A stretch of 64,000 nucleotides of DNA from JAICYJ01 sp963797565 (lineage in GTDB: Bacteria; Actinomycetota; Thermoleophilia; Gaiellales; JAICJC01): assembly GCA_963797565.1 (NCBI GenBank), contig CAWCPM010000008.1, forward strand, positions 124,001 through 188,000, read 5' to 3'. Positions within the stretch are counted from its first letter, which is position 1. Each line of letters begins with the position of its first letter. Shown here in pieces: positions 25,684 to 33,939 of this stretch. A program made the position numbers and the translations under genes. The notes beneath the pieces were generated by a model, which saw only the letters and a list, made by a program, of their open reading frames with translations, searched no databases and had not been told where the DNA came from.

Positions 25684-26552
25684 TGCCGATCATCGTGACA
25701 GCCGAGACGCGTCTGGTGGTGCAGGGCATCACCGGCCGTGAGGGCAGCTTCCACGCGCTGCGAAACCGCGATTACGGCACCGCCGTGGTGGCCGGCGTGA
25801 CGCCGGGCAAGGGCGGCCAGGACGTGGACGGCGTGCCCGTCTACGACACCGTCGCCGAGGCGGTCGCCGAGCGGGATGCGAACACCGCGATGGTGTTCGT
25901 GCCGCCGCGGTTCGCGGCCGACGCGATCTACGAGGCCGTGGATGCGGGCTGCGGCACCATCATCTGCATCACCGAGGGCATCCCCGCCCACGACATGCTG
26001 CGGGTCTACAACTACATCCGCCCGCGCGGGGTGACCATGCTCGGGCCCAACTGCCCCGGTGCGCTGTCGCCCGGGATCGCCAACGTCGGGATCATCCCGG
26101 CTCAGGTGTTTGCGGCCGGCCGAGTGGGGTTGGTGTCACGGTCAGGCACGCTCACGTACCAGATCGGCAAGGAGCTGGCCGACCTGGGCCTGGGCAACTC
26201 GACCATCGTCGGGATCGGCGGCGACCCGATCGTGGGCAGCTCCTTCATCGACATCCTGGAGCGGTTCGAGGCCGACCCCGGCACCGACCTGATCGTGATG
26301 GTGGGCGAGATCGGCGGCGACGAGGAGGAGAAGGCCGGCGCCTACATCGACCAGCATGTCAGCAAGCCCGTGGTGGCATACATCGCCGGTTTCCAGGCGC
26401 CCGCCGGCAAGACCATGGGCCACGCCGGCGCCATCATCTCGGGCTCGTCCGGCACGGCCGCCGGCAAGCAGGAGGCGCTGCAGGCGCGCGGCATCCCGGT
26501 CGGCGACAGCCCCACCGCGGCCGCCCGGCTGGCGGCGGAGCGGCTGGGCTGA
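25683..26552 (+). CDS. sucD: Succinyl-CoA synthetase alpha subunit
   Basis: 289 residues. The start shares a base with the sucC stop (TGATG). CoA-binding Rossmann part: VVQGITGREGSFHA and VTPGKGGQDVDGVPVYD; phospho-His in GKTMGHAGAIISGSSGTA near 245. TYQIGKELADLG and GIGGDPIVGSSFID are standard family blocks. Forms the alpha-beta enzyme with SucC. Confidence 0.95.
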   Translation: MPIIVTAETRLVVQGITGREGSFHALRNRDYGTAVVAGVTPGKGGQDVDGVPVYDTVAEAVAERDANTAMVFVPPRFAADAIYEAVDAGCGTIICITEGIPAHDMLRVYNYIRPRGVTMLGPNCPGALSPGIANVGIIPAQVFAAGRVGLVSRSGTLTYQIGKELADLGLGNSTIVGIGGDPIVGSSFIDILERFEADPGTDLIVMVGEIGGDEEEKAGAYIDQHVSKPVVAYIAGFQAPAGKTMGHAGAIISGSSGTAAGKQEALQARGIPVGDSPTAAARLAAERLG

Positions 26553-26583
26553 GAGTGCCCGACATGGACGATACGATGCAGCC

Positions 26584-27678
26584 ATGACCGCCATCCCCTT
26601 CACCCGCGGCGTCCCGTCGGCCGACATGCTGCCGGTGTCCGACCTGGAGCAGGCGGCGGTCACGGCGCTGCGCGAGGACGGAGCGCGCGCACTGGCCTAC
26701 TCGCCCGGTGGATACATGCCGCTGCGCGAGTGGATCGGCGAGCGCCACCGCGTCGATCCGGCGCGGGTGCTGCTGGTGAACGGCTCGCTGCAGGGAGTCG
26801 CCTTCCTGGCGCAGCACCTGTTCCTGGGCCGCGGCGGCGTCGCGATCACCGAGGACCCCACCTACGACCGCACCCTGATCTCGCTGCGCACGTTCGGCGC
26901 CGAGCTGGTCGCCGTCCCTGTGACTCCGGCCGGCGTCGACGTGGACGCGCTCGAGCAGACGCTGGCGCAGCGGCAGGCGCGGATGCTGTACCTGATCCCC
27001 ACCTTCCAGAACCCCTCCGGCGTGTCGCTGCCGGAAGAGGGCCGGCGCCGTGTGGTCGAGCTGGCCCGCCGGCACGAGGTGCTGGTGGTCGAGGACGATC
27101 CCTACGGCCTGCTGCGGTTCGAGGGTGAGCCGGCGCCGACCCTCCACGAGCTGGACGGCGGCGACAACGTCGTCTACTCCTGCTCGTTCACCAAGACGGT
27201 GGCGCCGGGGATCCGCACCGGCTACCTGGTGCTGCCCGAGCAGATGGCGGGAGCGATGGCGCGTCTGTCGGAGAACACCCTGATCGCGCCCAACACGTTC
27301 GCAGAGGCGGCGCTGGCGGCGTACTGCCGGGCCGGCAAGTTCGAGCCCAACGTCGAACGGGCGACGGCCACCCTCAAGCAGCGGCGGGACGCGATGGAGG
27401 CGGCGCTACGTGAGCACTTCCCCGCGGGCGCCCGCTGGACGACGCCCGAGGGCGGCTACTTCTACTGGGTCGACCTGCCCGAGCAGATCGACACCGCCGA
27501 GCTGCTGCCGCAGGCCACCGAGCGCGGCGTGCCCTACATCAGCGGGAAGGAGTTCAGCCCCCGCGGCCGCTCCTCGCTACGCCTGGCCTTCAGCGCCGTC
27601 ACGCCCGAGCAGATCAGCGAGGGCGTTGCCCGGCTGGGCGCGCTCTTCAGCGAAGCTCTGACGCCCGCGGGCGTCTAG
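26584..27678 (+). CDS. PLP-dependent aminotransferase, class I/II (2-aminoadipate aminotransferase/LysN-like)
   Basis: 364 residues. Fold type I features: YSPGGYMPLREWIGER, VNGSLQGVAFLAQHLF, YLIPTFQNPSGVSLP (the Asn that contacts PLP), EDDPYGLLRF with the ring Asp, and SCSFTKTVAPGIRTGYL with the Schiff-base Lys. This matches the LysN/kynurenine aminotransferase II/MocR-catalytic group, without a GntR DNA-binding domain. It starts 31 bases after sucD, perhaps in one transcript. Substrate unknown; broad amino acid: 2-oxoglutarate transamination is likely. Confidence 0.85.
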   Translation: MTAIPFTRGVPSADMLPVSDLEQAAVTALREDGARALAYSPGGYMPLREWIGERHRVDPARVLLVNGSLQGVAFLAQHLFLGRGGVAITEDPTYDRTLISLRTFGAELVAVPVTPAGVDVDALEQTLAQRQARMLYLIPTFQNPSGVSLPEEGRRRVVELARRHEVLVVEDDPYGLLRFEGEPAPTLHELDGGDNVVYSCSFTKTVAPGIRTGYLVLPEQMAGAMARLSENTLIAPNTFAEAALAAYCRAGKFEPNVERATATLKQRRDAMEAALREHFPAGARWTTPEGGYFYWVDLPEQIDTAELLPQATERGVPYISGKEFSPRGRSSLRLAFSAVTPEQISEGVARLGALFSEALTPAGV

Positions 27679-27692
27679 CACCTCGAGATCGG

Positions 27693-27911
27693 TCAGGCGG
27701 CGCCGGCTGCGGCGACGCGCGGTCCCGCCATCCAGACGGGTGCCTGCAGCGCGGGGAGTGGCTCGACCAGGCGCGCCTGTGGAGGCGCCACCATCTCGCC
27801 TCTGACGGCCGGCCGGAAGGTCGGACACGGTTCGCTCAGATCCAGTGCGCACAGGCTTGTCTTGCGAAAAAAGCAATCGTTGCAGGTGACGCGTCGCGCC
27901 TTCTGTACCAC
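27693..27911 (-). CDS. Small four-cysteine protein (putative zinc-binding), unknown function
   Basis: 72 residues, GTG start with AGGAAGG seven bases upstream, a convincing ribosome site. The N-terminal 33 residues hold CNDCFFRKTSLCALDLSEPC, a C-x2-C-x7-C-x7-C arrangement suited to one zinc or an Fe-S cluster. The rest is Ala/Pro-rich and probably disordered. It is convergent with the aminotransferase gene (14-base gap). I do not recognise a named family; it does not look like a ferredoxin. Confidence 0.6.
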   Translation of the reverse strand: MVQKARRVTCNDCFFRKTSLCALDLSEPCPTFRPAVRGEMVAPPQARLVEPLPALQAPVWMAGPRVAAAGAA

Positions 27912-28038
27912 GTGGAGACCTTCCTGTTTGATGAGACCGACCGTGCCGAGGGCGCAGTGTACGCAATCGCCCCCCTTCCGATCCAGCGTTGTCTAGCGAG
28001 AAATGGCGCTGTTTGCGGCAGATCGGTTCACCGGTTCG

Positions 28039-29060
28039 TCACCGTGGCGGCAACCCGCGGATGACCGACAGCGCCTGGTCGAAACTGGTCACGGCGATCA
28101 CGTGGATTCGGCCGTGCGAGGTGCGCCGCGCATCCTTGAAATTATCGCCGGCCGGGACCAGGAAGGTGTCGGCGCCGGCGTTGATGGCGCCGATCGTCTT
28201 CTGGTTGACGCCGCCGATCTCGTGCACGCCGCCGGCCAGGTCGAGCTCGCCGGTGACCGCGATCTTGTGGCCGCGCAGCAGGTGGCGGCCGCTCAGCGAG
28301 TCGTAGATCTCGAGCGCGAACGCCAGCCCGGCCGACGGCCCGCCGATCGAGCCGGTCGAGAAGCTGACCGGTATCGGGATGTGGCCGACGTGCACGGCGT
28401 CGCCGATCGAAACGCCGATCAGCGCGCGGGGCGGGTGGTCATTGCTGGCGATGGTGGTGAGCGTGACGTTCCCGGCCTGCTTCAGCGTCAGATGCACGGA
28501 CTGCCCCGGCTTGACCGGATGCATGGCCGTGATCAGATCCCCCGCCGTGTGCACCGGGCGACCGTTGGCTGCGGTCACGATGTCGCCCGGCTTGAGGCCG
28601 CCCTTGGCGGCCGGAGAACCCGCCTCGACGGCCAGCAGCTGCGCGCCCAGCTTCTCGATCGGGACGTGTTTGCCCAGCGCGCGCTCCGCCACCACCTGCG
28701 CGGTCTGCTGTGAGTTGGTCATCGCCCGCGCGTCCTCGGTGATGTGCTGCTGGTCGGACTGCCCGGCGCCAGCACCTCGTTGTCGGGCACCAGCTGGGCG
28801 CCCTCGACGAGGTGCTCCGCCCACAGCTTCTGGATCAGGTTGGCCTGCAGCTCGTTGACGTCGACGAAGTAGAAGCCCGATCCGTCGGCCGGCGGCTTGC
28901 CGCCCGGTGCGTGGACGACGTTTGCGGCCGGGTGGGCGTTGTCGGGCAGGAGCGCGAAGTAGCCGGACTGGGTCGTCCAGCCGTAGACACCCACCGCCAG
29001 CACGATGAAGAAGGCCGCCGCGCCAACCAGCGACCAGCGCACACGACGCAGCAGCTTCAT
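28039..29060 (-). CDS. PDZ domain plus Lon-type (S16) serine protease, YlbL family, interrupted by a one-base frameshift
   Basis: About 340 residues when joined. N-terminal membrane anchor (WSLVGAAAFFIVLAVGVYG), external region with FYFVDVNELQANLI, a PDZ domain (LLAVEAGSPAAKGGLKPGDI) and a C-terminal S16 domain with the catalytic Ser in GSIGGPSAGLAFALEI and Lys in NQKTIGAINAGA. The first frame stops making sense after DNEVLAPG; the second resumes one base out as QSDQQHITEDARAMT. Adding one G to the GGG run (plus strand CCC at 28762-28764) restores APGQSDQQ. Overlaps the rhomboid gene by ATGA, so two membrane proteases are co-translated. It probably handles membrane or secreted protein quality control. 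Confidence 0.85.
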
Positions 29061-29902
29061 CCGCCCGCCACCGCCAGCGACCCTGCGATGGTGCCGGTTG
29101 CGATCAGCATCAGCCCCAGCGCCACCGCGGGCGTCAGCCGTCCGTGAGCAAGGTGGCCGCGCCCGTAGCCCGAGAGCACCACGCCGGTCAGCACGCCACC
29201 GATCAGCCCGCCGATGTGACCGCCCACCGAGATCGACCCGGAGTAGGCGAAGGTGAAGATCAGGTTGACCACCAGCAGGCCGCCGATCGATCCACCCAGC
29301 AGCTGGATGCCACGGTGTCGCTCGAGCACCAGCATCGCTCCCATCAGGCCGAAGATCGCCCCGGAGGCGCCGGCCGTCAGGGAATTCGGCGACAGCAGCA
29401 GGGCACCGAAGCTGCCGGACAACGCCGAGAGCAGGTAGATCAGGCCGAAGCGGAAGCTGCCTACGTAGCGCTCCAGGGAGCTGCCCAGCAGGTACAGCGC
29501 GTACATGTTGAACCCGAGGTGCAGCAGCCCGTAGTGGATGAACGCGGAGCTCACGAGCCGGTAGTACTGGCCGTGGTGGACGGCCGGACCCCATAGCGCC
29601 AGGTGCAGCCCCAGCGAGTTCAGCTGGCCGCCGCTGCCGAACAGGCCGCCACCGCCGCCACCGCCGTTGATGTTGTTGGTGGCGATGAACAGCACCACGT
29701 TGGCTGCGATCAGGCCATAGGTCACGCGCGGCTCGTTACCCATCATGAACGCGGGCAGCTGGCTGCGGGTGCGCTGGCCGGCGCACTCGGGGCAGCGCAC
29801 GCCCACCGGCGTCTGCCGCATGCAGTCGGGACAGATCGGCCGGCCGCAGTTGGAGCAGCTGACGTTTGTCTCGCGATCGGGATGGCGATAGCAGGTGGCC
29901 AT
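29057..29902 (-). CDS. Rhomboid family intramembrane serine protease with N-terminal zinc ribbon
   Basis: 281 residues from ATG 29902 (a TTG nine bases upstream is possible). Residues 1-45 form a B-box-like zinc region: CYRHPDRETNVSCSNCGRPI then CPDCMRQTPVGVRCPEC. Six or seven membrane spans follow, with the catalytic Ser in TAGASGAIFGLMGA and the His in VGGHIGGLIGG; the HYGLLHLGFNMYAL loop is also conserved. A Gly-rich stretch (INGGGGGGGLFGSGG) precedes the protease domain. This domain order is common in Actinobacteria and Firmicutes. It cleaves transmembrane helices; substrates unknown. Confidence 0.9.
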   Translation of the reverse strand: MATCYRHPDRETNVSCSNCGRPICPDCMRQTPVGVRCPECAGQRTRSQLPAFMMGNEPRVTYGLIAANVVLFIATNNINGGGGGGGLFGSGGQLNSLGLHLALWGPAVHHGQYYRLVSSAFIHYGLLHLGFNMYALYLLGSSLERYVGSFRFGLIYLLSALSGSFGALLLSPNSLTAGASGAIFGLMGAMLVLERHRGIQLLGGSIGGLLVVNLIFTFAYSGSISVGGHIGGLIGGVLTGVVLSGYGRGHLAHGRLTPAVALGLMLIATGTIAGSLAVAGG

Positions 29903-29930
29903 GGATCCCAATTGTACGGACCCCAGATTG

Positions 29931-30692
29931 CTACCAGATTCCCCGCAGCGCGCCGCCGTCGATTGGCAGCACCGCTCCGGTGATGTACCCCGCGTGCTGA
30001 GAGCAGAGGTAGGTGACCAGCGCGGCCACCTCCGCGGGGGCGCCCAGCCGGCCCACCGGGATCGCCTCGACGTCGCGCTTTGCAGCGGCCTCGGGGTCGG
30101 GGAAGTGGCTCCACAGCTCTCGCACCCGCGGCGTGTCGATCTTGCCGGGGGCGATCGTGTTGACCGTGATGCCCTCCCGGCCGACCTCCTGTGCCAGCGT
30201 CTTCGCCCACCCGACGACGCCGGGGCGGATCGCGTTGGACAGCATCAGGTTGGGGATCGGCTCGCGCACCGACCACGAGGTGATGTTGATGATGCGGCCG
30301 CGGCCGCTCTGCTTGAGGTGGGGCAGCGCGAGCCGCGTCAGGCGCACGGCCGAGTTCAGCGACAGCTCGAAGGCCTCCGCCCAGGCCTCGGCCGGGGTCG
30401 ACTCGAACGTCCCCGGTGGCGGGCCGCCGGCGTTGTTGATGATGATGTCGAGCCGGCCGCGCTCCTGCACCGTGCGGCCGACGGCCTGCTCGAGAGCGCC
30501 CAGGTCACGGACGTCCCCGGGTACCGCGATCGCTCCCGGGATTCCCGCAGCCGCCTGCTCGAGCTTCTCCGGTGTGCGCGCCAGCATCGTCACGGCGCAG
30601 CCCTCGGCCGCGAGCGCTCCGGCGATCGCCAGGCCCATCCCCGAGGATGCCCCTCCTACGATGGCCGCCGTTCCTTCCAGACCGAGATCCAT
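29931..30692 (-). CDS. Short-chain dehydrogenase/reductase family protein lacking the usual Tyr-x3-Lys
   Basis: 253 residues. NAD(P)-binding GGASSGMGLAIAGAL (G-x3-G-x-G) near 14-28, IINNAGGPPPG for the NNAG motif, and INITSWSVREP with the catalytic Ser region. Where Y-x3-K is expected, the sequence reads PIPNLMLSNAIRPGVVGWAK, so by my alignment Ser and Arg replace Tyr and Lys. The C-terminal TVNTIAPGKIDTPR and YITGAVLPIDGG are normal. This variant recurs in an SDR subgroup annotated as oxidoreductases; its chemistry is uncertain. Divergent from speB with a 20-base gap between starts. Confidence 0.82.
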   Translation of the reverse strand: MDLGLEGTAAIVGGASSGMGLAIAGALAAEGCAVTMLARTPEKLEQAAAGIPGAIAVPGDVRDLGALEQAVGRTVQERGRLDIIINNAGGPPPGTFESTPAEAWAEAFELSLNSAVRLTRLALPHLKQSGRGRIINITSWSVREPIPNLMLSNAIRPGVVGWAKTLAQEVGREGITVNTIAPGKIDTPRVRELWSHFPDPEAAAKRDVEAIPVGRLGAPAEVAALVTYLCSQHAGYITGAVLPIDGGALRGIW

Positions 30693-30712
30693 GCCCGGTA
30701 CGATAACGAGCC

Positions 30713-31675
30713 ATGCGCTACGGCCCCGCCGACTCCTCGAAGACCCCCCGGTTCACCGGGGTCCGCACCTTCATGCGCCTGCCCTTCGTGGAGACGCTCG
30801 AGGACGTGGATGTCGCCATCATCGGGGTGCCGACCGACGACGCGGTGTCGTTCAAGTCGGGCGCGCGGTTCGGGCCGGAGGCGATCCGCAGCGCGTCGGC
30901 GCTGCTCCGCCCGTACAACCAGCGCCTGCGGGTTGACGTGACCGAGCACCTCTCGATGATCGACCACGGCGACCTGCCGACGGTGCCGGGCTATCACGAG
31001 CGCACGCTGGACCTGATCCAGGAGCACCTGGAGCCGGTGCACCGCGCCGGGGTGGTGCCGTTGTGCCTCGGCGGCGACCACTCGATGGTGCTGGCCGAGC
31101 TGCGCGCGGCAGCCGCGGTGCACGGTCAGCTTGCGCTGGTGCATCTGGATGCCCACGCCGACATCTGGGAGTCGTACTACGGCGCTCGCTACTTCCACGG
31201 CACCGTCTTCAAGCGCGCCGTCGAGGAGGGGCTGGTCGACGCCTCGTCATCGGTGCAGGCGGGGATGCGCGGGACGCTCTACGGAGAGAGCGACATCGAG
31301 GAGCCGCGCCGGCTGGGGTACGACGCCATCTACTGGGACGAGCTCGAGCAGCTGACCCCGGCGGCGTACGGCGACCGGGTGCGGGCACGGATCGGTGACC
31401 GCCCGGCGTTCCTGTCGTTCGACATCGACTTCGTCGACCCGGCGTTCGCGCCGGCAACGGGGACGCCCGAGGTGGGCGGGCCGTCGAGCGGCCAGGCGCT
31501 GGCGTACCTGCGCGCGCTGCACGGTATCGACTTCCGCGGTTTCGACTGCGTCGAGGTGGCGCCGGTCTACGACCAGCCGGCCAACATCACCGCCTGGGTT
31601 GCGGCCAGCGCCTGCTTCGAGATGCTGTCGCTGCTCGCCGTGAGGCGCGGCGGCGCGGCTGCTACAGCCCCATGA
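30713..31675 (+). CDS. speB: Agmatinase/ureohydrolase family protein
   Basis: 320 residues. The binuclear Mn site is complete: GGDHSMVLAELRA, HLDAHADIWESYYG, and FLSFDIDFVDPAFAPATGTPEVGG (shown as consecutive blocks SFDIDFVDP and GTPEVGG). The N-terminal block IIGVPTDDAVSFKSGARFGP matches agmatinase more than arginase. It hydrolyses agmatine to putrescine and urea, though guanidinobutyrase or proclavaminate amidino-hydrolase relatives look similar. Its last 14 bases overlap the end of mdh on the other strand. Confidence 0.83.
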   Translation: MRYGPADSSKTPRFTGVRTFMRLPFVETLEDVDVAIIGVPTDDAVSFKSGARFGPEAIRSASALLRPYNQRLRVDVTEHLSMIDHGDLPTVPGYHERTLDLIQEHLEPVHRAGVVPLCLGGDHSMVLAELRAAAAVHGQLALVHLDAHADIWESYYGARYFHGTVFKRAVEEGLVDASSSVQAGMRGTLYGESDIEEPRRLGYDAIYWDELEQLTPAAYGDRVRARIGDRPAFLSFDIDFVDPAFAPATGTPEVGGPSSGQALAYLRALHGIDFRGFDCVEVAPVYDQPANITAWVAASACFEMLSLLAVRRGGAAATAP

Positions 31676-32592
31676 CGCCGACCAGCTCGCGCACGGCCTC
31701 GGCCGACCGGTTCAGCTGCGCCTGCTCGTCGTCGGTCAGGTTCAGCTTGATGATCTCCTCCAGCCCACCTGCGCCCAGCCGGCAGGGGACGCCCATGAAG
31801 ATGCCGTCCAGCCCGAACTCGCCGGTCAGGTAGGCGGCGCAGGGGAGCACCCGCTTCTGGTCGTGCACGATCGAGTCGACCATCTCGGCCACCGACGCGG
31901 ACGGCGCGTAGTAGGCCGATCCCGACTTCAGCAGCTTCACGACCTCGGCGCCGCCGTCGCGGGTGCGCTGGACGATCTCGGCCAGGCGCTCCTGCCCGAT
32001 CAGGTCGGTGATCGGGATCCCGGCCACGTTGGTGTACGACGTGACCGGCACCATCTGGTCGCCGTGGCCGCCCAGCACGAAGCCGGTGACGTCCCGCACC
32101 GACACTCCCAGCTCCCAGGCCAGGAAGGTGCGGAAGCGGGCCGAGTCGAGCACACCCGCCATTCCGATCACCCGCTCGCCTGGGCAGCTTGGCCTCGGCG
32201 AATGCCACCTGGCACATGGCGTCGAGCGGGTTGGTGACCACGATCAGGATCGTGTCGGGGGAGCGTGACACCAGGTTCTGGGTGACGTCCGCGACGATCT
32301 TCTGGTTGGTGGTGAGCAGGTCATCCCGGCTCATGCCCGGCTTGCGCGCGATCCCGGACGTGATCACGCAGACGTTCGACCCCGCCGTCTCCTCGTACCC
32401 GTTCGTGCCGACCACGTTGGGCTCGTACCCGAGCACCGGACCGGTCTCGTTCAGGTCGAGCGCCTTGCCCTGCGGCAGACCTTCGACGATGTCGACGAGA
32501 ACGACGTCGGCATAGTCCCGCTCGGCCAGTCGCTGGGCGGTGGTCGCGCCGACGTTGCCCGCACCGACGACCGTGATCTTGAGACGACTCAT
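31662..32592 (-). CDS. mdh: Malate dehydrogenase (LDH-like type), interrupted by a one-base frameshift
   Basis: About 309 residues when joined. N-terminal part: KITVVGAGNVGATTAQRLAE (NAD fold), SGIARKPGMSRDDLL with the substrate Args, and ILIVVTNPLDAMCQVAF. Then the frame is lost after AEAKLP and resumes as GERVIGMAGVLDSARFRTF when one base of a three-base run (32182-32184) is removed. The second part has VLGGHGDQMVPVTSYT with the catalytic His. It oxidises malate to oxaloacetate in the TCA cycle. The gene precedes citrate synthase divergently. Both halves are well conserved, so I consider the gene functional in the organism and the shift a likely sequence error. Confidence 0.9.
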
Positions 32593-32705
32593 AGTGGTGG
32601 TTCCCCCCGGGGTGGAGACGGTTGCTCGTGGTTCAAATTGCGGCAGGCATCTTCGCACGAACGGCTACCATCCGGTCGAAGTCGAAGCGATTGGAAAGGC
32701 ACGTG

Positions 32706-33842
32706 ATGGCGGACAAGGGTGGACTCGAGGGGATCGTCGTCGCGCGCAGCCGTCTCTGCTCGATCGACGGCCAGAAGGGCGTTCTCATCTACGGCGGCTA
32801 CGACGTCGGCGACCTCGCCGAGCACTCGAGCTACGAGGAGACGTGCTTCCTGATCCTGCGCGGCCGCCTGCCCCGCCGCGACGAGCTGGACGCGTTCACC
32901 TCCGACCTGGCCGCGGCCAGTCCGCTGTCGGATGAGACCGCAGCCGTGATCGACATGCTTGCGAGTCACGCAGCCCCGATGGAGATGCTGCGCACCGCCG
33001 TTTCGGCCGACTCGTTCGACGACCCGGACAAGGACTCGAACGCCGAGGAGGCCAACTTCCGCAAGGCCACCCGGCTGATCGCAAAGATGCCGACGATGGT
33101 GGCACGCTACGACCGCCGCCGCCGCGGGCTGGATCCGGTCGAGCCCGATTCGGCTCTCGGCCACGCCGCGAACTTCCTGTACATGCTGTCGGGCGAGCGG
33201 CCCGACCCGCAGGCGGCCCGCACCTTCGACGTGGCGCTGATCCTGCATGCCGACCACGAGATGAACGCTTCCACGTTCACGGCGCGCGTGATCGCCTCGA
33301 CGCTCTCGGACATGCACTCGGCCATCACCGGCGCCATCGGCGCGCTCAAGGGTCCGCTGCACGGTGGTGCCAACGAGCAGGTGATGCACCTGCTGATGGA
33401 CATCGGCGGCGACGAGAACATCGAGCAGGAGATCCGCGGCCGCCTGGATCGCAAGGAGCGGATCATGGGCTTCGGCCACCGCGTCTACAAGACCTACGAC
33501 CCGCGCGCCGTGATCCTCAAGCGCTACTCCAGGTCGCTGGCCGAGCGCTCGGACGAGCCGCACTGGTTCTCGATGAGCGAGCACATCGAGAAGGCCGTGA
33601 TGGAGGAGAAGGGCCTGTACCCAAACGTGGACTTCTACTCCGCCTCCACCTACCACTACCTCGGCATCGAGACCGGGCTGTTCACGCCCATCTTCGCGAT
33701 GAGCCGGGTGGTGGGCTGGGCCGCGCACGTGATCGAGCAGCACGGCGACAACCGCCTGATCCGGCCCAGCTCGGAGTACGTGGGACCGGCGCTTCGGCCC
33801 TACCAGCCGATCGAGCAGCGCAAGGCGCCGGCGGCGGCGTAA
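32706..33842 (+). CDS. Citrate synthase (citrate/2-methylcitrate synthase family)
   Basis: 378 residues from ATG 32706, which has GGAAAGG six bases upstream; an in-frame start further up is less likely. Active site: ILHADHEMNASTFTARV, GALKGPLHGGANEQVM (first catalytic His), and RIMGFGHRVYKTYDPRA (second His and Arg), with VDFYSASTYHYLGI carrying the Asp. Short form without the E. coli-type regulatory extension. It condenses acetyl-CoA (or propionyl-CoA) with oxaloacetate. The nearby propionyl-CoA genes leave 2-methylcitrate activity possible. Divergent from mdh, so the two steps may be co-regulated. Confidence 0.9.
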   Translation: MADKGGLEGIVVARSRLCSIDGQKGVLIYGGYDVGDLAEHSSYEETCFLILRGRLPRRDELDAFTSDLAAASPLSDETAAVIDMLASHAAPMEMLRTAVSADSFDDPDKDSNAEEANFRKATRLIAKMPTMVARYDRRRRGLDPVEPDSALGHAANFLYMLSGERPDPQAARTFDVALILHADHEMNASTFTARVIASTLSDMHSAITGAIGALKGPLHGGANEQVMHLLMDIGGDENIEQEIRGRLDRKERIMGFGHRVYKTYDPRAVILKRYSRSLAERSDEPHWFSMSEHIEKAVMEEKGLYPNVDFYSASTYHYLGIETGLFTPIFAMSRVVGWAAHVIEQHGDNRLIRPSSEYVGPALRPYQPIEQRKAPAAA

Positions 33843-33864
33843 CCGCATCTTCATCTGCGCGCGG

Positions 33865-33893
33865 TTGACAACAGTTGAGGTGTGCGACATGCT
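33865..33893 (+). promoter_or_regulatory. Putative promoter of the DUF11 secreted protein gene
   Basis: TTGACA at 33865-33870 and CATGCT at 33888-33893, 17 bases apart. The -35 is perfect, the -10 weak. It is the only good match between the citrate synthase stop and the ATG at 33940, which has AGGAGG about 10 bases upstream. Confidence 0.4.
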
Positions 33894-33939
33894 TGATGCT
33901 GGCTGAGGCTCCAAGCTCCGTGACCAGGAGGGCGTAACC

